From Duganella aquatilis (GTDB taxonomy: Bacteria > Pseudomonadota > Gammaproteobacteria > Burkholderiales > Burkholderiaceae_D), in NCBI RefSeq assembly GCF_009674565.1, contig NZ_WKJL01000013.1:1-64000 (forward strand): a stretch of DNA of 64,000 bases, given 5' to 3'. The notes under the pieces are model-generated. The model saw only the letters and a list, made by a program, of their open reading frames with translations. It was not told where the DNA came from and did no database searches. Below are positions 1-7,796 of this stretch, piece after piece. Each line of letters opens with the position of its first letter. Position 1 is the first letter of the stretch. A program made the translations under genes and the position numbers.

Positions 1-644
1 CCAGCGCCGCGCTGCCGGAAGCCTATGCCAACCTCGCCCGCGTGGCGCCGCAGGCCGCCGACGCCAGCACGCGCAGCAGCGCCGCTGCCGCGCCGCTGGC
101 CGCCAGCGTCAACGCCGCCTCGGCCGACGACGGCAAGAACACCCTGAACGCCGCCGCCACCTCGGTCAACAGCATCAACGTCAGCCAGAGCGCGGCGCCG
201 GCCGTCGGCCAGGCCAGCGCCACCGTCAAGCTGGCCGGTTCGCCGGAGCAATGGCAGCAGCCGCTGCGCGAAGCGCTGGGCGACCGCCTGCAACTGCAGC
301 TGCAGCGCAACAGCGACCAGGCCGTCATCCGCCTGGAACCGCCCAACATGGGCAGCATCGAGATCTCGATCCGCCACAGCGCCGGCGCGCTGCAGGTCAA
401 CCTGTCGGCCAGCAACAGCGAAGTGGTACGTCAGCTCAACACCATCGGCGACAGCGTGCGCCAGGACCTGTCGACCAAGCAGTTCACCGACGTCGCCGTC
501 ACCGTGTCGTCGTCGCGCGCCCAGGCGCAGGCCGACCAGGGCGGCCGTAACGGTCAGCAGCGCGACCAGAACGATGGCCGCTCGCCGGGCCGCGCCCTGT
601 CCGAAGATGACAGCACCGCCACCTTTGCCATGACCGGGGAGTAA
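1..644 (+). CDS. fliK: Flagellar hook-length control protein FliK/LafE, C-terminal part (cut by window edge)
   Basis: The reading frame is open from base 3 to the stop at 642-644, so the true start lies upstream of the window. FliK is the secreted ruler that sets hook length and triggers the export switch through FlhB. The visible C-terminal half has the Flg_hook domain at about bases 255-500, with the signature VIRLEPPNMGSIEISI followed by helices that fit the family (RQLNTIGDSVRQDLS). The last 40 residues are hydrophilic and Gln/Arg-rich, as is usual in FliK tails. It is followed 8 bases later by fliL and then by a sigma-28 gene and motAB, the lafE-F-S-T-U order of Flag-2 lateral flagella. 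In that naming this gene is lafE. The N-terminal ruler region cannot be judged. Confidence 0.85.
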   Translation, partial: SAALPEAYANLARVAPQAADASTRSSAAAAPLAASVNAASADDGKNTLNAAATSVNSINVSQSAAPAVGQASATVKLAGSPEQWQQPLREALGDRLQLQLQRNSDQAVIRLEPPNMGSIEISIRHSAGALQVNLSASNSEVVRQLNTIGDSVRQDLSTKQFTDVAVTVSSSRAQAQADQGGRNGQQRDQNDGRSPGRALSEDDSTATFAMTGE

Positions 645-652
645 TCTGCACA

Positions 653-1147
653 ATGAAGAATATGAAAGTCATCATCGCCGTGGTACTGGCCGTCGTTGTG
701 GGCGCCGCAGTGGCCGGCGGAGCAGTCTGGTATATGTCGAAAGGCGGTGACGAAGCAGCGGCCGACAGCAAGGACCCGAAGAAAAAGCCGGCCAAGAAGG
801 AAGAGAAAAAGGAAAAGAAACCGGGCGAACCGCCCAAGTACCTGACGGTCGACAAGGTGGTGGTGATGCTCAAGCACCAGCCGGACGAAAGCGTCACGCA
901 TTATCTGTCGGCCGACCTGGTGGTCAGCACCGACGCCAAGCGTGAAAAGGAAACCAAGGAAAACCTGCCGATGCTGCGCAGCGTTGCCGTGAAAACCTTG
1001 TCCGGCCTGCCGATGGCCAGCGCGCGCGTGATGACGATCGACCAGTTCGCCGCGGAACTGAACAAGGCCTTCGACCACCAGTTCGAGGAAGAAGGCCGCG
1101 AGAAACCGTTTGACGAAGTCATGATTGGCAAGCTCATCATCGAGTAA
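653..1147 (+). CDS. fliL: Flagellar basal body-associated protein FliL (LafF-like)
   Basis: This is a 164-residue inner-membrane protein that surrounds the stator near the MS ring and supports motor torque. One N-terminal transmembrane segment (about residues 5-28, rich in Val/Ala/Gly) is followed by a very Lys/Glu-rich linker (about 36-62, with KKKPAKKEEKKEKK) and a periplasmic FliL domain opening with PPKYLTVDKVVVML. The chosen ATG at 653 sits behind GGGGAG at the end of fliK; a second ATG at 662 would remove only three residues. The family assignment is firm from the architecture and from the neighbours. In the lateral nomenclature it corresponds to lafF. The stop at 1145-1147 lies 10 bases before the sigma factor start, so the genes are probably co-transcribed. 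Confidence 0.88.
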   Translation: MKNMKVIIAVVLAVVVGAAVAGGAVWYMSKGGDEAAADSKDPKKKPAKKEEKKEKKPGEPPKYLTVDKVVVMLKHQPDESVTHYLSADLVVSTDAKREKETKENLPMLRSVAVKTLSGLPMASARVMTIDQFAAELNKAFDHQFEEEGREKPFDEVMIGKLIIE

Positions 1148-1157
1148 GCCGCAGAGC

Positions 1158-1916
1158 ATGAACACGAGTGGAGCGGGCATGGGATACGTAGAGGAATTTG
1201 CAGATACTTATGCCGAAGGTTACGGCGTGAACGGCGCCACGCCGTTCACGCACAGCGTGGCCGACGAGCAGAAGCATCTGCTGGCGTATGCGCCGCTGGT
1301 CAAGCGCATCGTCCGACAGCTCAATTCGCAGATCGCCGGCGCCATCGACCGCGACGACATGGAACAGATCGGCCTGATGGGCCTGCTGGAAGCGTTGCGT
1401 CGCTACGGCGAGCCGGACGCCGCCTTCGGCAGCTACGCCAGCCTGCGCATCCGCGGCGCCATCCTCGACGAGCTGCGGCGCCAGGACTGGCGGCCGCGCG
1501 CGGTGCGCCAGCAAAGCCACAAGCTGCGCGACGCCGTGCGCGCCCTCACCCGCAAGCTGGGCCATGAACCCAGCGAGCAGGAAATCATGAGCGGCCTGGC
1601 GCTGACGCCGGAAGCCTACCAGGCCTACCTGCTGGACGAGAACGCCGAGCTGATCGCCAGCTTCGACGAGATCCTGCAGGAGAGCATGAGCCACGACACC
1701 GCGCCCAGCCCGGAAGACCAGCTGGTGGTGCGGCGCAGCCTGGAACAGGCGCTGCGCGGCCTCGACGAGCGCGAACAGCGGGTGGTGCAGATGTATTACG
1801 AGTTCGAGCTGAGCTACAAGGAAATCGCCGCCGTGCTGGACCTGACCGACGCCCGCGTCTGTCAGCTCAACAAGGCGGCGCTGAACAAGATGAAGGCAGT
1901 ACTGCAAAGCGCCTAG
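1158..1916 (+). CDS. fliA: Flagellar sigma-28 factor (FliA/LafS type)
   Basis: This alternative sigma factor directs RNA polymerase to late flagellar promoters. The 252 residues show region 2 (YAPLVKRIVRQL, then EQIGLMGLLEALRRY and FGSYASLRIRGAILDELR), a region 3 helix (GHEPSEQEIMSGLAL) and region 4 with the helix-turn-helix LSYKEIAAVLDLTDARVCQL. This is the FliA/WhiG group, not RpoD or ECF. The ATG at 1158 is used here; an ATG at 1179 has a better ribosome binding site (GGAGCGGGC), so the protein may be seven residues shorter. An in-frame TTG at 1125 overlaps fliL and is unlikely. Its place between fliL and motAB is typical of lafS. Its likely anti-sigma partner, flgM, lies 2 kb downstream in the same run of genes. 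Confidence 0.9.
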   Translation: MNTSGAGMGYVEEFADTYAEGYGVNGATPFTHSVADEQKHLLAYAPLVKRIVRQLNSQIAGAIDRDDMEQIGLMGLLEALRRYGEPDAAFGSYASLRIRGAILDELRRQDWRPRAVRQQSHKLRDAVRALTRKLGHEPSEQEIMSGLALTPEAYQAYLLDENAELIASFDEILQESMSHDTAPSPEDQLVVRRSLEQALRGLDEREQRVVQMYYEFELSYKEIAAVLDLTDARVCQLNKAALNKMKAVLQSA

Positions 1917-1971
1917 GCAGCGGCGCGGCGCATTCAGGGATTAGAAAAATGACGCGGAAAGGCGAATCATC

Positions 1972-2889
1972 ATGCAGCAAATAGTCGGCATACTCATAGT
2001 TTTAGGCAGCGTCTTCGGCGGCTTCTTCATGATGGGCGGCGCCTTCCACCAGATCTGGCAGCCGATCGAGCTGATCGTGATTGCCGGTTCCGGCATGGGC
2101 GCGCTGGTGATCGGCAACCCTGGTCACGTGCTCAAGGAACTGGGCACGCAGATCAAGAAGATCATCACCAAGAAAAAATACGACTCGGAATTCCAGCGTC
2201 AGCTGCTGCTGCTGATGTACGAACTGCTGCAACTGGCGGCCGGCGGCCTGAAGGCGCTCGACGCCCACGTCGAGGCGCCGAAGGACAGCCCGCTGTTCCA
2301 GCGCTATCCGCGCGTGCTGGACGAGCCGAAACTGCTGGCCTTTATCGTCGACAACTTCCGCCTGATGGCGATGGGCAAGATCAACGCGCACGAGCTCGAA
2401 GGCGTGCTGGAGCAGGAACTGGAAGCCATCCACACCGAGCTGGAACAGCCGGCCAAGTCGCTCGGCAAGATCGGCGAGGCGATGCCGGGCTTCGGTATTC
2501 TGGCCGCCGTGCTGGGTATCGTGATCACCATGAACACCGTCAGCGAAGGCGCGACCTCGGGCGAGATCGCCGAGCACGTGGGCGCGGCCATGGTCGGCAC
2601 CTTCATCGGTATTTTCTTCTGCTACGGCCTGATCGACCCGCTGTGCAACATGATGAAGCAGCTGGTCAATTCCGAGGCGGCCAACAAGGAAACCGTCAAG
2701 GTGGTGCTGGTGACCCACGTGGCCGGCAAACCGCCGCTGCTGGCAATCGACGCCGGCCGCCGCCTGGTGCAGCTGAACATCAAGCCGAGCTTCGCCCAGC
2801 TGGAACGCTGGATCAACGATCTGGAGGGCAACGACAGCGGTGCTTCGGATAACTCTGGTCGCGGAGGACGTGGTGCTAAAGCCGCATGA
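1972..2889 (+). CDS. motA: Flagellar motor stator protein MotA (LafT-like)
   Basis: MotA forms the cytoplasm-facing part of the proton-driven stator and pushes on FliG. The 305-residue protein has the expected four membrane segments: two at the N-terminus (about 3-50) and two after the large cytoplasmic loop, the third starting MPGFGILAAVLGIVITMN and the fourth containing FIGIFFCYGLIDPL. The conserved prolines of these segments are present. Overall resemblance is to the MotA family of about 285-295 residues rather than to short PomA proteins. The last 15 or so residues (DSGASDNSGRGGRG) are a low-complexity tail that exists because the 3' end overlaps the motB start. Spacing to the sigma gene is 55 bases with no obvious terminator. 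Lateral equivalent: lafT. Confidence 0.92.
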   Translation: MQQIVGILIVLGSVFGGFFMMGGAFHQIWQPIELIVIAGSGMGALVIGNPGHVLKELGTQIKKIITKKKYDSEFQRQLLLLMYELLQLAAGGLKALDAHVEAPKDSPLFQRYPRVLDEPKLLAFIVDNFRLMAMGKINAHELEGVLEQELEAIHTELEQPAKSLGKIGEAMPGFGILAAVLGIVITMNTVSEGATSGEIAEHVGAAMVGTFIGIFFCYGLIDPLCNMMKQLVNSEAANKETVKVVLVTHVAGKPPLLAIDAGRRLVQLNIKPSFAQLERWINDLEGNDSGASDNSGRGGRGAKAA

Positions 2890-3883
2890 CAAAGCGCATG
2901 ACCAGACCATCGTCAAGCGCGGTGGCGGCAAGCACAAGCACGACGACCACGGCGGCGCCTGGAAGGTAGCGTTCGCCGACTTCTGTCTCGCGCTGATGTG
3001 CTTGTTCCTGGTGCTGTGGCTGATGGCGGCGCGCAACACCGAGTCGCTGGAGCAGATCCTGACCGAGGCCGACGGCGCCAAGACCGACCAGGGCAAGGGC
3101 GTCATGCCGGAGCAGGTCGGCGGCCCGCGCGGCAGCCTGATCGACCGTTTCCCGATGCCGCACACCGGCAGCAGCGAAACCGAGGGCAAGCAGAAGGCCC
3201 AGTCCGAGCAGACCGACACCCCGACCGAGCCGTCGTCCAAGGTCCGCTACGACAGTCCGGAAGACCTGGCCGCGCTATCCAAGGCGCTGACCAAGATGAG
3301 CGCCGACTACGGCCTGACCTCCAACCTGGAGGCGGTGATCACGCCCTACGGCCTGCGCGTGATGATGCACGACACCGACCGTCAGGGCATGTTCGTGCGC
3401 GGCAGCGCCGTGCCGACCGACAAGTTCCGCGCCCTGCTGCGCAAGATGGGGCCGCTGTTCCGCGAGATGGAAAACCAGATGCTGATCGTCGGCCACACCG
3501 ATTCGCTGCAGTACGCCGACACCAGCTACGCCGCCTTCTCCAACTGGACGCTGTCGGCCAACCGCGCCATGTCGGCGCGCGCCCAGCTGCTGGCCGGCAC
3601 CATGAATCCGGAATCGGTGCTGCAGGTGGTGGGCATGGCCGACCGCGCGCCGCTCGACACCAAGCGCGCCGACGCCGGCGTCAACCGCCGCATCGAACTG
3701 CTGATTCTGACCACCGCCCAGGCCAAGACCATCGCCGCCATGTTCGGTGTGCCGGAAAACAGCGCCGCCCTGATCCACGACGTCGACACCGCCCTGCCGG
3801 ACGCGACCTTGCTGCAGAAGCTGCGCAGCCAGCTCAGCGGCCAGGGCGACACGCCGCTGCGTGATCCGCGCCGCAACAAATAA
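2873..3883 (+). CDS. motB: Flagellar motor stator protein MotB (LafU-like)
   Basis: MotB anchors the stator to peptidoglycan and carries the ion-binding aspartate. I chose the GTG at 2873 because GGAGG (2863-2867) sits five bases upstream; it overlaps the 3' end of motA. The 336-residue protein has a basic N-terminus, one membrane segment (AFADFCLALMCLFLVLWLM) with the essential Asp at about residue 36, and a C-terminal OmpA-like domain with VGHTDSLQYA and a terminal NRRIELLIL motif. A frame-compatible GTG at 2840 gives a longer N-terminus but has no ribosome binding site. Proton coupling is the default for such MotB sequences; ion specificity cannot be proved from sequence alone. Lateral equivalent: lafU. 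Confidence 0.9.
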   Translation: MLKPHDKAHDQTIVKRGGGKHKHDDHGGAWKVAFADFCLALMCLFLVLWLMAARNTESLEQILTEADGAKTDQGKGVMPEQVGGPRGSLIDRFPMPHTGSSETEGKQKAQSEQTDTPTEPSSKVRYDSPEDLAALSKALTKMSADYGLTSNLEAVITPYGLRVMMHDTDRQGMFVRGSAVPTDKFRALLRKMGPLFREMENQMLIVGHTDSLQYADTSYAAFSNWTLSANRAMSARAQLLAGTMNPESVLQVVGMADRAPLDTKRADAGVNRRIELLILTTAQAKTIAAMFGVPENSAALIHDVDTALPDATLLQKLRSQLSGQGDTPLRDPRRNK

Positions 3884-3922
3884 GACAGACGTATGGAAAC
3901 CAAGCCAACAAGAGGCAGCCGC

Positions 3923-4198
3923 ATGAGAATCCCGACATCGACCCCGGACGGCCTGGCCGTCCAGCGCGTGGCCGACAGCGCCCCGGTGGACGCCGCCGAC
4001 GCCATCGCCCCGGCGCCGGCCCAGGCGCCGCTGCAATCGTCCGTGATGCAACCGGCGCTGGCCGCCATGCGCGACATGCCGGAAATCGACCAGGAAAAGA
4101 TCGACATGCTGCGCGACGCGCTGGCCAAGGGCGAGCTGCCGTTCGACCCGGCCAAGCTGGCCGGCCTGATCCAGCGTTTCCACGGGAGCGAACCGTGA
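3923..4198 (+). CDS. flgM: Anti-sigma-28 factor FlgM
   Basis: FlgM holds sigma-28 inactive until the hook is complete and is then exported through the flagellum. The protein is 91 residues: a disordered Ala/Pro-rich N-terminal half and a C-terminal sigma-binding domain with EIDQEKIDMLRDALAKGE and FDPAKLAGLIQRFHG, which is the FlgM signature. The ATG at 3923 is preferred because AGAGG lies seven bases upstream and the resulting MRIPTST start resembles MKI-type FlgM proteins; the ATG at 3893 would add ten residues. The stop overlaps the GTG start of flgN. The pairing with the sigma gene at 1158 suggests a self-contained late-gene checkpoint for this flagellum. Confidence 0.85.
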   Translation: MRIPTSTPDGLAVQRVADSAPVDAADAIAPAPAQAPLQSSVMQPALAAMRDMPEIDQEKIDMLRDALAKGELPFDPAKLAGLIQRFHGSEP

Positions 4199-4650
4199 GT
4201 CATGTCAGCAATCCCGGCGCCATCGCCGCCATGCCGCGCCAGGACGCCATGCGCGCGCTGCTGGCCGGCATCGGCGCCGACCTGCAAGCCTACGCCGAGC
4301 TGCAAGTGCTGCTGCGCGACCAGTTCCGCGCCGCGCTGCGCCACAAGGCCAGCGAACTGGCCGCCGCCGCCGAGGCTATCGAGACGCAAGTTGACGCCAT
4401 GCAGCAACGGCGCGCCGAGCGCGTGGCGCTGGTACAACGTTTAGTTGGTGAAACTGGCAATATGGCGCAAGCTTTTGCCTTGCTGAAAAGTACGGCGCGG
4501 GAGAAAATGGAAGCTGACTGGGCATCGCTGGAACAGGCGGTGATCGAGTGCAAGCGACTCAGCAAGCGCAACGGCGACTTGCTGGCCGAGCAATACACCA
4601 TCATGCAGCGCGTGCTGCATGGCGAGGAGCAGATCTATGCGCCAGCTTAG
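4195..4650 (+). CDS. flgN: Flagellar export chaperone FlgN
   Basis: FlgN is the cytoplasmic chaperone for the hook-filament junction proteins FlgK and FlgL, both encoded downstream in this window. The 151-residue product is almost entirely helical and coiled-coil-like (ALRHKASELAAAAEAIETQ, then EADWASLEQAVIECKRLSKRNG), and ends NGDLLAEQYTIMQRVLH, as in FlgN. It starts at GTG 4195, overlapping the flgM stop in a GTGA arrangement, which indicates translational coupling. Its own stop overlaps the next gene. The flgM-flgN pair is conserved in most flagellar systems. Identification rests on fold pattern, size and position, since FlgN sequences are poorly conserved. Confidence 0.8.
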   Translation: MSHVSNPGAIAAMPRQDAMRALLAGIGADLQAYAELQVLLRDQFRAALRHKASELAAAAEAIETQVDAMQQRRAERVALVQRLVGETGNMAQAFALLKSTAREKMEADWASLEQAVIECKRLSKRNGDLLAEQYTIMQRVLHGEEQIYAPA

Positions 4651-5419
4651 TGGGATGAGCACTGCGATGCAAGCCACCGCACCCACTGCCGCCACCGTAT
4701 CGAACATGACCGCCAGCCGCCCCACCGCGGCCATGGGCGGTTTTGCGCCTGCCGGCGCCTTCAACAGCGCCTTCGCGCAAGTCCAGAACGACGTGGCCGC
4801 CTACATCGCCAAGGGCGACGGCGGCTTCCACAGCGATGCCGCGCCTTCCTCGCAGGCGATGAGCCTGCAGGCGATGGCGCTGCGCAACCGCGCCACCGGC
4901 GCCATCGCCGACGATAGCGGCGGCGTCGACAGCGACACCCAGCAGCAATTCCTGGCCGCGATCCAGCCGTGGGCGCAGGAAACCGCCGACAAGCTGGGTG
5001 TGTCGCCGGAACTGGTGGCGGCCCACGCGGCGCTGGAATCGGGCTGGGGCCAGCAGCCGCTGAAGAACGGCGCCGCCAGCGCCAACAACCTGTTCGGCGT
5101 CAAGGCCGGCGCCGGCTGGCAGGGCGAGGTCGCTGTCGCCAGCACCACCGAATTCGAACATGGCGCGCTGCTCAAGAAGACCGAGCGCTTCCGCAGCTAT
5201 CCCGACACCGCCAGCGCCTTCCGCGACTACGCCCAGCTGCTGACCAGCAACCCGCGCTACGCGTCCGCCCTCAACACCGGCAGCGATGCCCGCGCCTTCG
5301 CCAGCGGCCTGGCCAAGGCCGGCTATGCCACCGATCCGAATTATGCAGACAAGCTGAGCAAGGTAGCCGCGCAATTGCAGCGCGGCGGGCGCCTCAGCCC
5401 TACTCCGACGGAGAATTAG
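4637..5419 (+). CDS. Stand-alone flagellar glucosaminidase (FlgJ C-terminal-type peptidoglycan hydrolase)
   Basis: The 260-residue product has a low-complexity N-terminus (about 1-90) and a C-terminal glucosaminidase/GH73 domain like the C-terminal half of classical FlgJ: AALESGWGQ with the catalytic Glu near residue 134, then NNLFGVKAG, FRSYPDTASAFRDYAQLL and YATDPNYADKL. Such enzymes cut peptidoglycan so that the rod can cross the periplasm. No Sec signal peptide is visible, as in FlgJ, which uses the flagellar export apparatus. The ATG at 4637 has GGAG seven bases upstream and overlaps the flgN stop. The rod-cap half of FlgJ is a separate gene at 12483-12947, so the two FlgJ activities are split. 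The 3' end overlaps that of flgA by 20 bases. Confidence 0.85.
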   Translation: MRQLSGMSTAMQATAPTAATVSNMTASRPTAAMGGFAPAGAFNSAFAQVQNDVAAYIAKGDGGFHSDAAPSSQAMSLQAMALRNRATGAIADDSGGVDSDTQQQFLAAIQPWAQETADKLGVSPELVAAHAALESGWGQQPLKNGAASANNLFGVKAGAGWQGEVAVASTTEFEHGALLKKTERFRSYPDTASAFRDYAQLLTSNPRYASALNTGSDARAFASGLAKAGYATDPNYADKLSKVAAQLQRGGRLSPTPTEN

Positions 5420-6149
5420 CCGTGACCGGCGCTGCGACAGGTTCCACCGTACCTGCGCCGGTCACCCGGGCGCGGATCACCGTGCCGTTGGCGTTGCGCA
5501 CGCGCACCGTGTCGCCGCGCGCGCCGGCGTCCATCGCCTCGCCGCCCATGCTGACCTCGATTTCGTCGCGGCGCGCGACGATGCGCACCGGCTCGCCGCG
5601 CTTGATCAGGGTCGGCGCCGCCAGCAGCGTCTTGCGCACCACCTCGCCGGCGCGCAGCGCGCGCTTGGCGCTCATGCCGACCGCGTCCTGCGGATCGGCG
5701 ACGGCGTCGGCGATGGCCGCGATATCGTGGCGCTCCAGCAACACATCTTCATCTGCCAGCACTTTTCCTGCTGGCAAGTCATTTGCCATCACGGCAATCC
5801 GCGCCGAGACCTGGGCGCGCACGATGAACTCGTACCGCCAGCCGCCGGCGCCGGCGCAGACAGCGATGAAGCGCATCCGGCTCGGCAGCCGCGTGTCGGC
5901 CGCCTGCACCGTCACGCCTTGGTTGCAGGCCGACAGCGCGCGCGTGCCCGGCACCACCGTGACCGTGAATTGCGGCTCGCTCAGGCCGGTCGCCGCAGCC
6001 CAGCGTTCCACATGCTGCTGCGCCGCCCGTTCGACCAGCGCCGGCACCTGTTCCGCCGCCACCGGCGCGCCGGCAGAAATTGCTGAAGAAAATGGAATGC
6101 AAACCAGCAACATCCCGGCCGAAACAGTTACAATAGATTTGTTGAACAT
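5400..6149 (-). CDS. flgA: Flagellar P-ring assembly chaperone FlgA
   Basis: FlgA is a periplasmic chaperone that helps FlgI assemble the P ring. The 249-residue protein begins MFNKSIVTVSAGMLLVCIPFSSAISAG, a Sec signal peptide, at the ATG complementary to 6147-6149, with GAGG upstream; the longer open frame to 6233 has no support. The C-terminal SAF/ChapFlgA domain is clear: NDLPAGKVLADEDVLLERHD, then DAVGMSAKRALRAGEVVRK and LIKRGEPVRIVARR. It is transcribed away from flgB across a 128-base gap and convergent with the glucosaminidase gene, with 3' ends overlapping (5400-5419). The divergent flgA/flgB layout is common in flagellar loci and implies promoters in both directions between them. Confidence 0.92.
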   Translation of the reverse strand: MFNKSIVTVSAGMLLVCIPFSSAISAGAPVAAEQVPALVERAAQQHVERWAAATGLSEPQFTVTVVPGTRALSACNQGVTVQAADTRLPSRMRFIAVCAGAGGWRYEFIVRAQVSARIAVMANDLPAGKVLADEDVLLERHDIAAIADAVADPQDAVGMSAKRALRAGEVVRKTLLAAPTLIKRGEPVRIVARRDEIEVSMGGEAMDAGARGDTVRVRNANGTVIRARVTGAGTVEPVAAPVTANSPSE

Positions 6150-6277
6150 GAGCAATACCTCTACTATGATGCCGGAAGCGGTCGCCCCAGCGGGGCTCGG
6201 CCGCCATTCTACATGGGACGTAGCGGTTGTCACTCATGCCGACGCGTTTTACCGCCATGTCACCACAGGGGAAGAAG

Positions 6278-6640
6278 ATGGGCATTAACTTCAAAGATGC
6301 AGCGGGCGTCCACGCCGACGCGCTGGCCTTGCGCGCCGACCGTACGCGCATCCTGGCCGCCAATATCGCCAACGAAAACACGCCCGGTTTCCAGGCCCAG
6401 GACATGGACTTTGCCGCCACCCTGGCCAACGTCCAGGCCGAGGGCAACGGCGACATCGGCGACGGCGGCGACAGCGCGCTGATGTACCGCGTGCCCTACC
6501 ACCCTACCCGTGACGGCAACACCGTCGAGATCGGCGTCGAGCAAGCCGCCTTCTCGCAGAACGCCACCGATTTCCAGACCAGCCTGACCTTCGCCAACAT
6601 GAAGTTCAAGGGGCTGGCCAAGGCCATTGCTGGCCAGTAA
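6278..6640 (+). CDS. flgB: Flagellar basal-body rod protein FlgB
   Basis: FlgB is the first proximal rod subunit, exported by the flagellar type III system. The 120-residue product has the N-terminal rod/hook motif ALRADRTRILAANIANENTP and the C-terminal helix DFQTSLTFANMKFKGLAKAI. The ATG at 6278 follows AGGGGAAGAAG, a strong ribosome binding site, and gives an N-terminus (MGINFKDAAGVHADAL) that matches the family; upstream in-frame ATGs at 6257 and 6227 are less likely. It is the first gene of the long flgB-flgL run. The upstream gap (6150-6277) should carry the operon promoter, but I could not recognise a convincing sigma-54 or sigma-28 site in it. Confidence 0.92.
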   Translation: MGINFKDAAGVHADALALRADRTRILAANIANENTPGFQAQDMDFAATLANVQAEGNGDIGDGGDSALMYRVPYHPTRDGNTVEIGVEQAAFSQNATDFQTSLTFANMKFKGLAKAIAGQ

Positions 6641-6665
6641 GCCCGCAGCAACCCAGGAGCAGCGC

Positions 6666-7088
6666 ATGTCGTTCAAGACTATTTCGGAGATTGCCGGATC
6701 GGCCATGGCGGCCCAGTCCGTGCGTCTCAACACCATCGCCAGTAACCTGGCCAATGCCGATTCGGTGGCCGGCACCGAAGCCGACACCTACCGCGCGCGC
6801 AAGCCGGTGTTTGCCGCCGTCATGGGCGACAGCCCGGACGGCATGGCCAGCGCCGGCGGCAAGGTGCAGGTGCTCGACGTGGTCGAGTCGGCCGAGCCGC
6901 TACGCCAGGTCTACGAGCCGGGCAACCCGATGGCGAATGCCGACGGCATGGTGTTCTACCCCAACGTCAACCAGGTGGCCGAGATGACCGACATGATGTC
7001 GGCCTCGCGCGCCTTCGAGACCAATGTTGAAGTTCTCGGCCGCATCCGCACGATGCAGCAATCCCTCCTTAAACTCGGTGAAGGCTAA
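6666..7088 (+). CDS. flgC: Flagellar basal-body rod protein FlgC
   Basis: FlgC is a proximal rod subunit. The 140-residue sequence has the N-terminal motif QSVRLNTIASNLANADS and the family C-terminus TDMMSASRAFETNVEVLGRIRTMQQSLLKLG. The centre contains the FlgC-typical YEPGNPMANADGMVFYPNVN. The start at 6666 is preceded by CAGGAGCAGCGC, a good ribosome binding site; the open frame runs further upstream into the flgB end but without a start signal. It lies 25 bases after flgB and three bases before flgD, so it is part of the same transcript. Confidence 0.95.
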   Translation: MSFKTISEIAGSAMAAQSVRLNTIASNLANADSVAGTEADTYRARKPVFAAVMGDSPDGMASAGGKVQVLDVVESAEPLRQVYEPGNPMANADGMVFYPNVNQVAEMTDMMSASRAFETNVEVLGRIRTMQQSLLKLGEG

Positions 7089-7091
7089 GCC

Positions 7092-7784
7092 ATGACTGTC
7101 AGTCTCCTCAACAACAGCAGTACCAGCAACTCGGCCTCGTCCGGCACCAGCATCACCGGCAACAGCGCCAGCCAGGCGTCGGACATGTTCACCAAATTGC
7201 TGGTGGCGCAGATCCAGAACCAGGACCCGCTGTCGCCGACCGATCCGGCCCAGTTCGTCCAGCAGCTGACCCAGCTGTCGCAGACCGAAACGCTGCAGAA
7301 CCTGTCGAACCTGACCAGCGCCAACTCCAGCATCCTGCAGAGCATGCAGGTGCTGTCGCTGGGCGCGCAGGTCGGCTCCAACGTGATGGCCGAGACCACC
7401 ACCGTCCAGCTGGACGGCACCACCAAGGTCAGCGGCCAGACCACGCTGGACGCCTCCAGCAGCGCCACCAGCGTGGTGCTGACCGGCAGCGACGGCGTCG
7501 AACACACGATCAACCTCGGCGTGCAGGCGCCGGGCACGGTGGCCTTCACCATCGATCCGGCCAAGCTGGGTCTGGCGGAAGGCACGTACACGATGAAGGT
7601 GGTTACCAGCACCTCCAGCAATCCGACCATCGACATCCAGGGCCGTCTGAACAGCGTGCGCCTGGGCGCCACCGGCAGCGTGGTGCTGAACGTCGCCAAC
7701 ATCGGCGAGACCAGCACCACCGCCATCACCGGTTTCAACGGTCCAGCGACCGCCTCTGCATCCGCCACCCAGTCTACTCTCTAA
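7092..7784 (+). CDS. flgD: Flagellar hook-assembly scaffold FlgD
   Basis: FlgD caps the growing hook and is discarded when the filament starts. The 230-residue protein shows the conserved N-terminal segment MFTKLLVAQIQNQDPLSPTD followed by FVQQLTQLSQTETLQNL, which defines the FlgD N-terminal domain. The C-terminal half (from about residue 105) is a beta-rich Ig/tudor-like region with VVLTGSDGVEHTINLG. It starts three bases after the flgC stop. Length is normal for the family (about 220-250). Confidence 0.94.
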   Translation: MTVSLLNNSSTSNSASSGTSITGNSASQASDMFTKLLVAQIQNQDPLSPTDPAQFVQQLTQLSQTETLQNLSNLTSANSSILQSMQVLSLGAQVGSNVMAETTTVQLDGTTKVSGQTTLDASSSATSVVLTGSDGVEHTINLGVQAPGTVAFTIDPAKLGLAEGTYTMKVVTSTSSNPTIDIQGRLNSVRLGATGSVVLNVANIGETSTTAITGFNGPATASASATQSTL

Positions 7785-7796
7785 GGAAAATCCATC

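Noticed and set aside
6150..6277. Sigma-54 or sigma-28 promoter between flgA and flgB
   Set aside because: No TGGCAC-N5-TTGC or TAAA-N15-GCCGATAA match with correct spacing. A TGGGAC at 6212 lacks the second box.
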